From Planctomycetota bacterium (lineage in GTDB: Bacteria; Planctomycetota; B15-G4), in the NCBI GenBank assembly GCA_029259745.1, contig JAJDEO010000061.1, forward strand, positions 62,001-126,000: a DNA stretch of 64,000 bases, given 5' to 3'. Under the pieces are notes generated by a model, which was given only the letters and a program-made list of their open reading frames with translations, was not told the origin of the DNA and searched no databases. The number at the start of each line of letters is the position of its first letter. Within the stretch, counting starts at the first letter, position 1. The position numbers and the translations under genes were made by a program. Shown in pieces: positions 63,144 to 64,000 of this stretch.

Positions 63144-64000
63144 AGATCGTCATCGCCGGAGCCGGCGCGGTGGGTTTCCACCTGTCGCAGGAACTCGAGG
63201 CGGAAGGACACAACATCGCGCTGATCGATGTCGACGGCAAACGTCTTGATCATCTGCGTGATCGACTCGACGTCTTGGCTGTCACGGGATCGGCAACGTC
63301 ACGTTCGGCGCTCGAAGCTGCCGGCGTCCGTGAAGCCGACCTCTTCATCGCCGTGTCCGACCAGGACGAGATCAACATGCTCGCGTGCATGGCCGCGCAT
63401 CAGCTCGGCGTGCGGCGCACGTTGGCGCGTGTCCGGTCGCGCGACTTCACGGGCCCCGACAGCATCGTCGATCCCGTCAAGCTCGGCATCACGCGCTTCA
63501 TCAATCCCGACGAGATCGCCGTCGACTCGGTCGTCGCGCTCGTCGACGCCCCCGGCTCGATCGACGTGGGCGACTTCGCAGGTGGCGAGATCCTCCTGCG
63601 CTCGTTCGACATCGACGAGAAGTCCGTGCTCACGGGGCGTCCGCTCGCGCGCCTCAAGGAAGACTACGCCGGCGTCCCGTTCCTCGTCGCGGCCGTGCGT
63701 CGCGACGGTCGCCACGTGATTCCGCGCGGCACCGAGGAACTCGCGCTCGGCGACCGCGTCTACATGCTGCTCACGCGTGAGTCGCTGCCCGACTTCCGCA
63801 AGATCGTCGCCGGGTCCGACCGCGTCCAGCGCGTCGTGATCTACGGCGCCGAACGGCTCGGGATCGCCGTGGCGGAGCGTCTGCAAGAGCGCACGAGCGT
63901 CGTCGTGATCGACGAGGATCCGGAGAAGTGTCGCGCGGCTGCGGCCGTGCTCGACGACACGCTCGTGCTGCACGGTTCGCCGAACGACTCGGACATCAAG
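63140..64000 (+). CDS. trkA: Trk potassium uptake regulator TrkA (partial, cut by window end)
   Basis: The visible 287 residues lack a stop, and the gene runs beyond the window. It starts with the NAD-binding RCK_N domain (MKIVIAGAGAVGFHLSQELEAEG; LIDVDGKRLDHLRDRLDVL; ADLFIAVSDQDEINMLACMAAH). An RCK_C domain follows (about 140-225, LTGRPLARLKEDYAG), and then the second RCK_N (RVVIYGAERLGIAVAERLQE) begins. Duplicate RCK units and about 450 residues are usual for TrkA, the cytoplasmic gating subunit of Trk K+ channels. A trkH gene may follow outside the window. The ATG overlaps the stop of the HEAT-repeat gene (ATGA). Confidence 0.9.
   Translation, partial: MKIVIAGAGAVGFHLSQELEAEGHNIALIDVDGKRLDHLRDRLDVLAVTGSATSRSALEAAGVREADLFIAVSDQDEINMLACMAAHQLGVRRTLARVRSRDFTGPDSIVDPVKLGITRFINPDEIAVDSVVALVDAPGSIDVGDFAGGEILLRSFDIDEKSVLTGRPLARLKEDYAGVPFLVAAVRRDGRHVIPRGTEELALGDRVYMLLTRESLPDFRKIVAGSDRVQRVVIYGAERLGIAVAERLQERTSVVVIDEDPEKCRAAAAVLDDTLVLHGSPNDSDIK

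Overview
The window reads as one contiguous bacterial chromosome segment of very high GC content. Nearly every gene shows strong G/C third-position bias, and this also creates long meaningless antisense reading frames. The best lineage inference is a member of the Planctomycetota. The support is a MoxR-DUF58-Bat operon together with many exported FG-GAP, SdrD-B-like and carboxypeptidase-regulatory-like (CarboxypepD_reg) beta-sandwich proteins, and a C-terminal domain on the FG-GAP protein of a type I associate with some planctomycete lineages. This is an inference and is not proven by a marker gene. No phage, transposase, CRISPR array or plasmid gene was seen.

Layout. 1-9.4 kb: an ABC-F ATPase, an exported FG-GAP protein, release factor 3 and a large membrane-anchored CarboxypepD_reg protein. 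9.5-12.8 kb: an ECF sigma/anti-sigma pair and a PDZ lipoprotein. Both transcription units are preceded by the same promoter-like motif, suggesting a small regulon. 12.9-16.9 kb: a second CarboxypepD_reg protein, a metallo-beta-lactamase-fold hydrolase and a RidA-family lipoprotein. 17.2-26.0 kb: an eight-gene MoxR/Bat operon in which seven junctions overlap or nearly touch. 26-34.6 kb: an unrecognised protein, a TlpA-like thioredoxin lipoprotein, rho, coaE, a membrane coiled-coil protein with a BRCT-like end, a ComB-like phosphatase, tatC and ychF. 34.6-35.3 kb is non-coding and holds two copies of a structured inverted-repeat element; a third copy lies at 27.5 kb. 35.3-38.9 kb: thiS, a GalT-like gene, thiG and a lipoprotein on the minus strand. 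39-43.9 kb: nusA-infB-rbfA. 44-48.9 kb: a small membrane protein, two ABC ATPase/permease pairs and another membrane protein. 49-52.2 kb: agmatinase, tRNA-Gln, a prepilin-like protein and YjbQ. 52.2-55.7 kb: an exported protein with seven cysteine-containing SdrD-B-like repeats. 55.9-64 kb: an alpha/beta hydrolase, an SDR, a third CarboxypepD_reg protein, tRNA-Glu, and the overlapping aroK-HEAT/TPR-trkA group, with trkA cut by the window end.

The most interesting signals are non-coding. (1) A 121-bp element built as a 28-nt arm, a 65-nt centre and a 28-nt arm is present three times. Its arms differ between copies but keep pairing through nine compensatory changes, while the centre is more conserved. 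(2) A shared ECF-type promoter motif lies before both the sigma gene and the PDZ lipoprotein gene. The unusual coding contexts are a GalT-like gene between thiS and thiG, a RidA-family protein with a lipoprotein signal, and a BRCT-like domain on a membrane-anchored coiled-coil protein.
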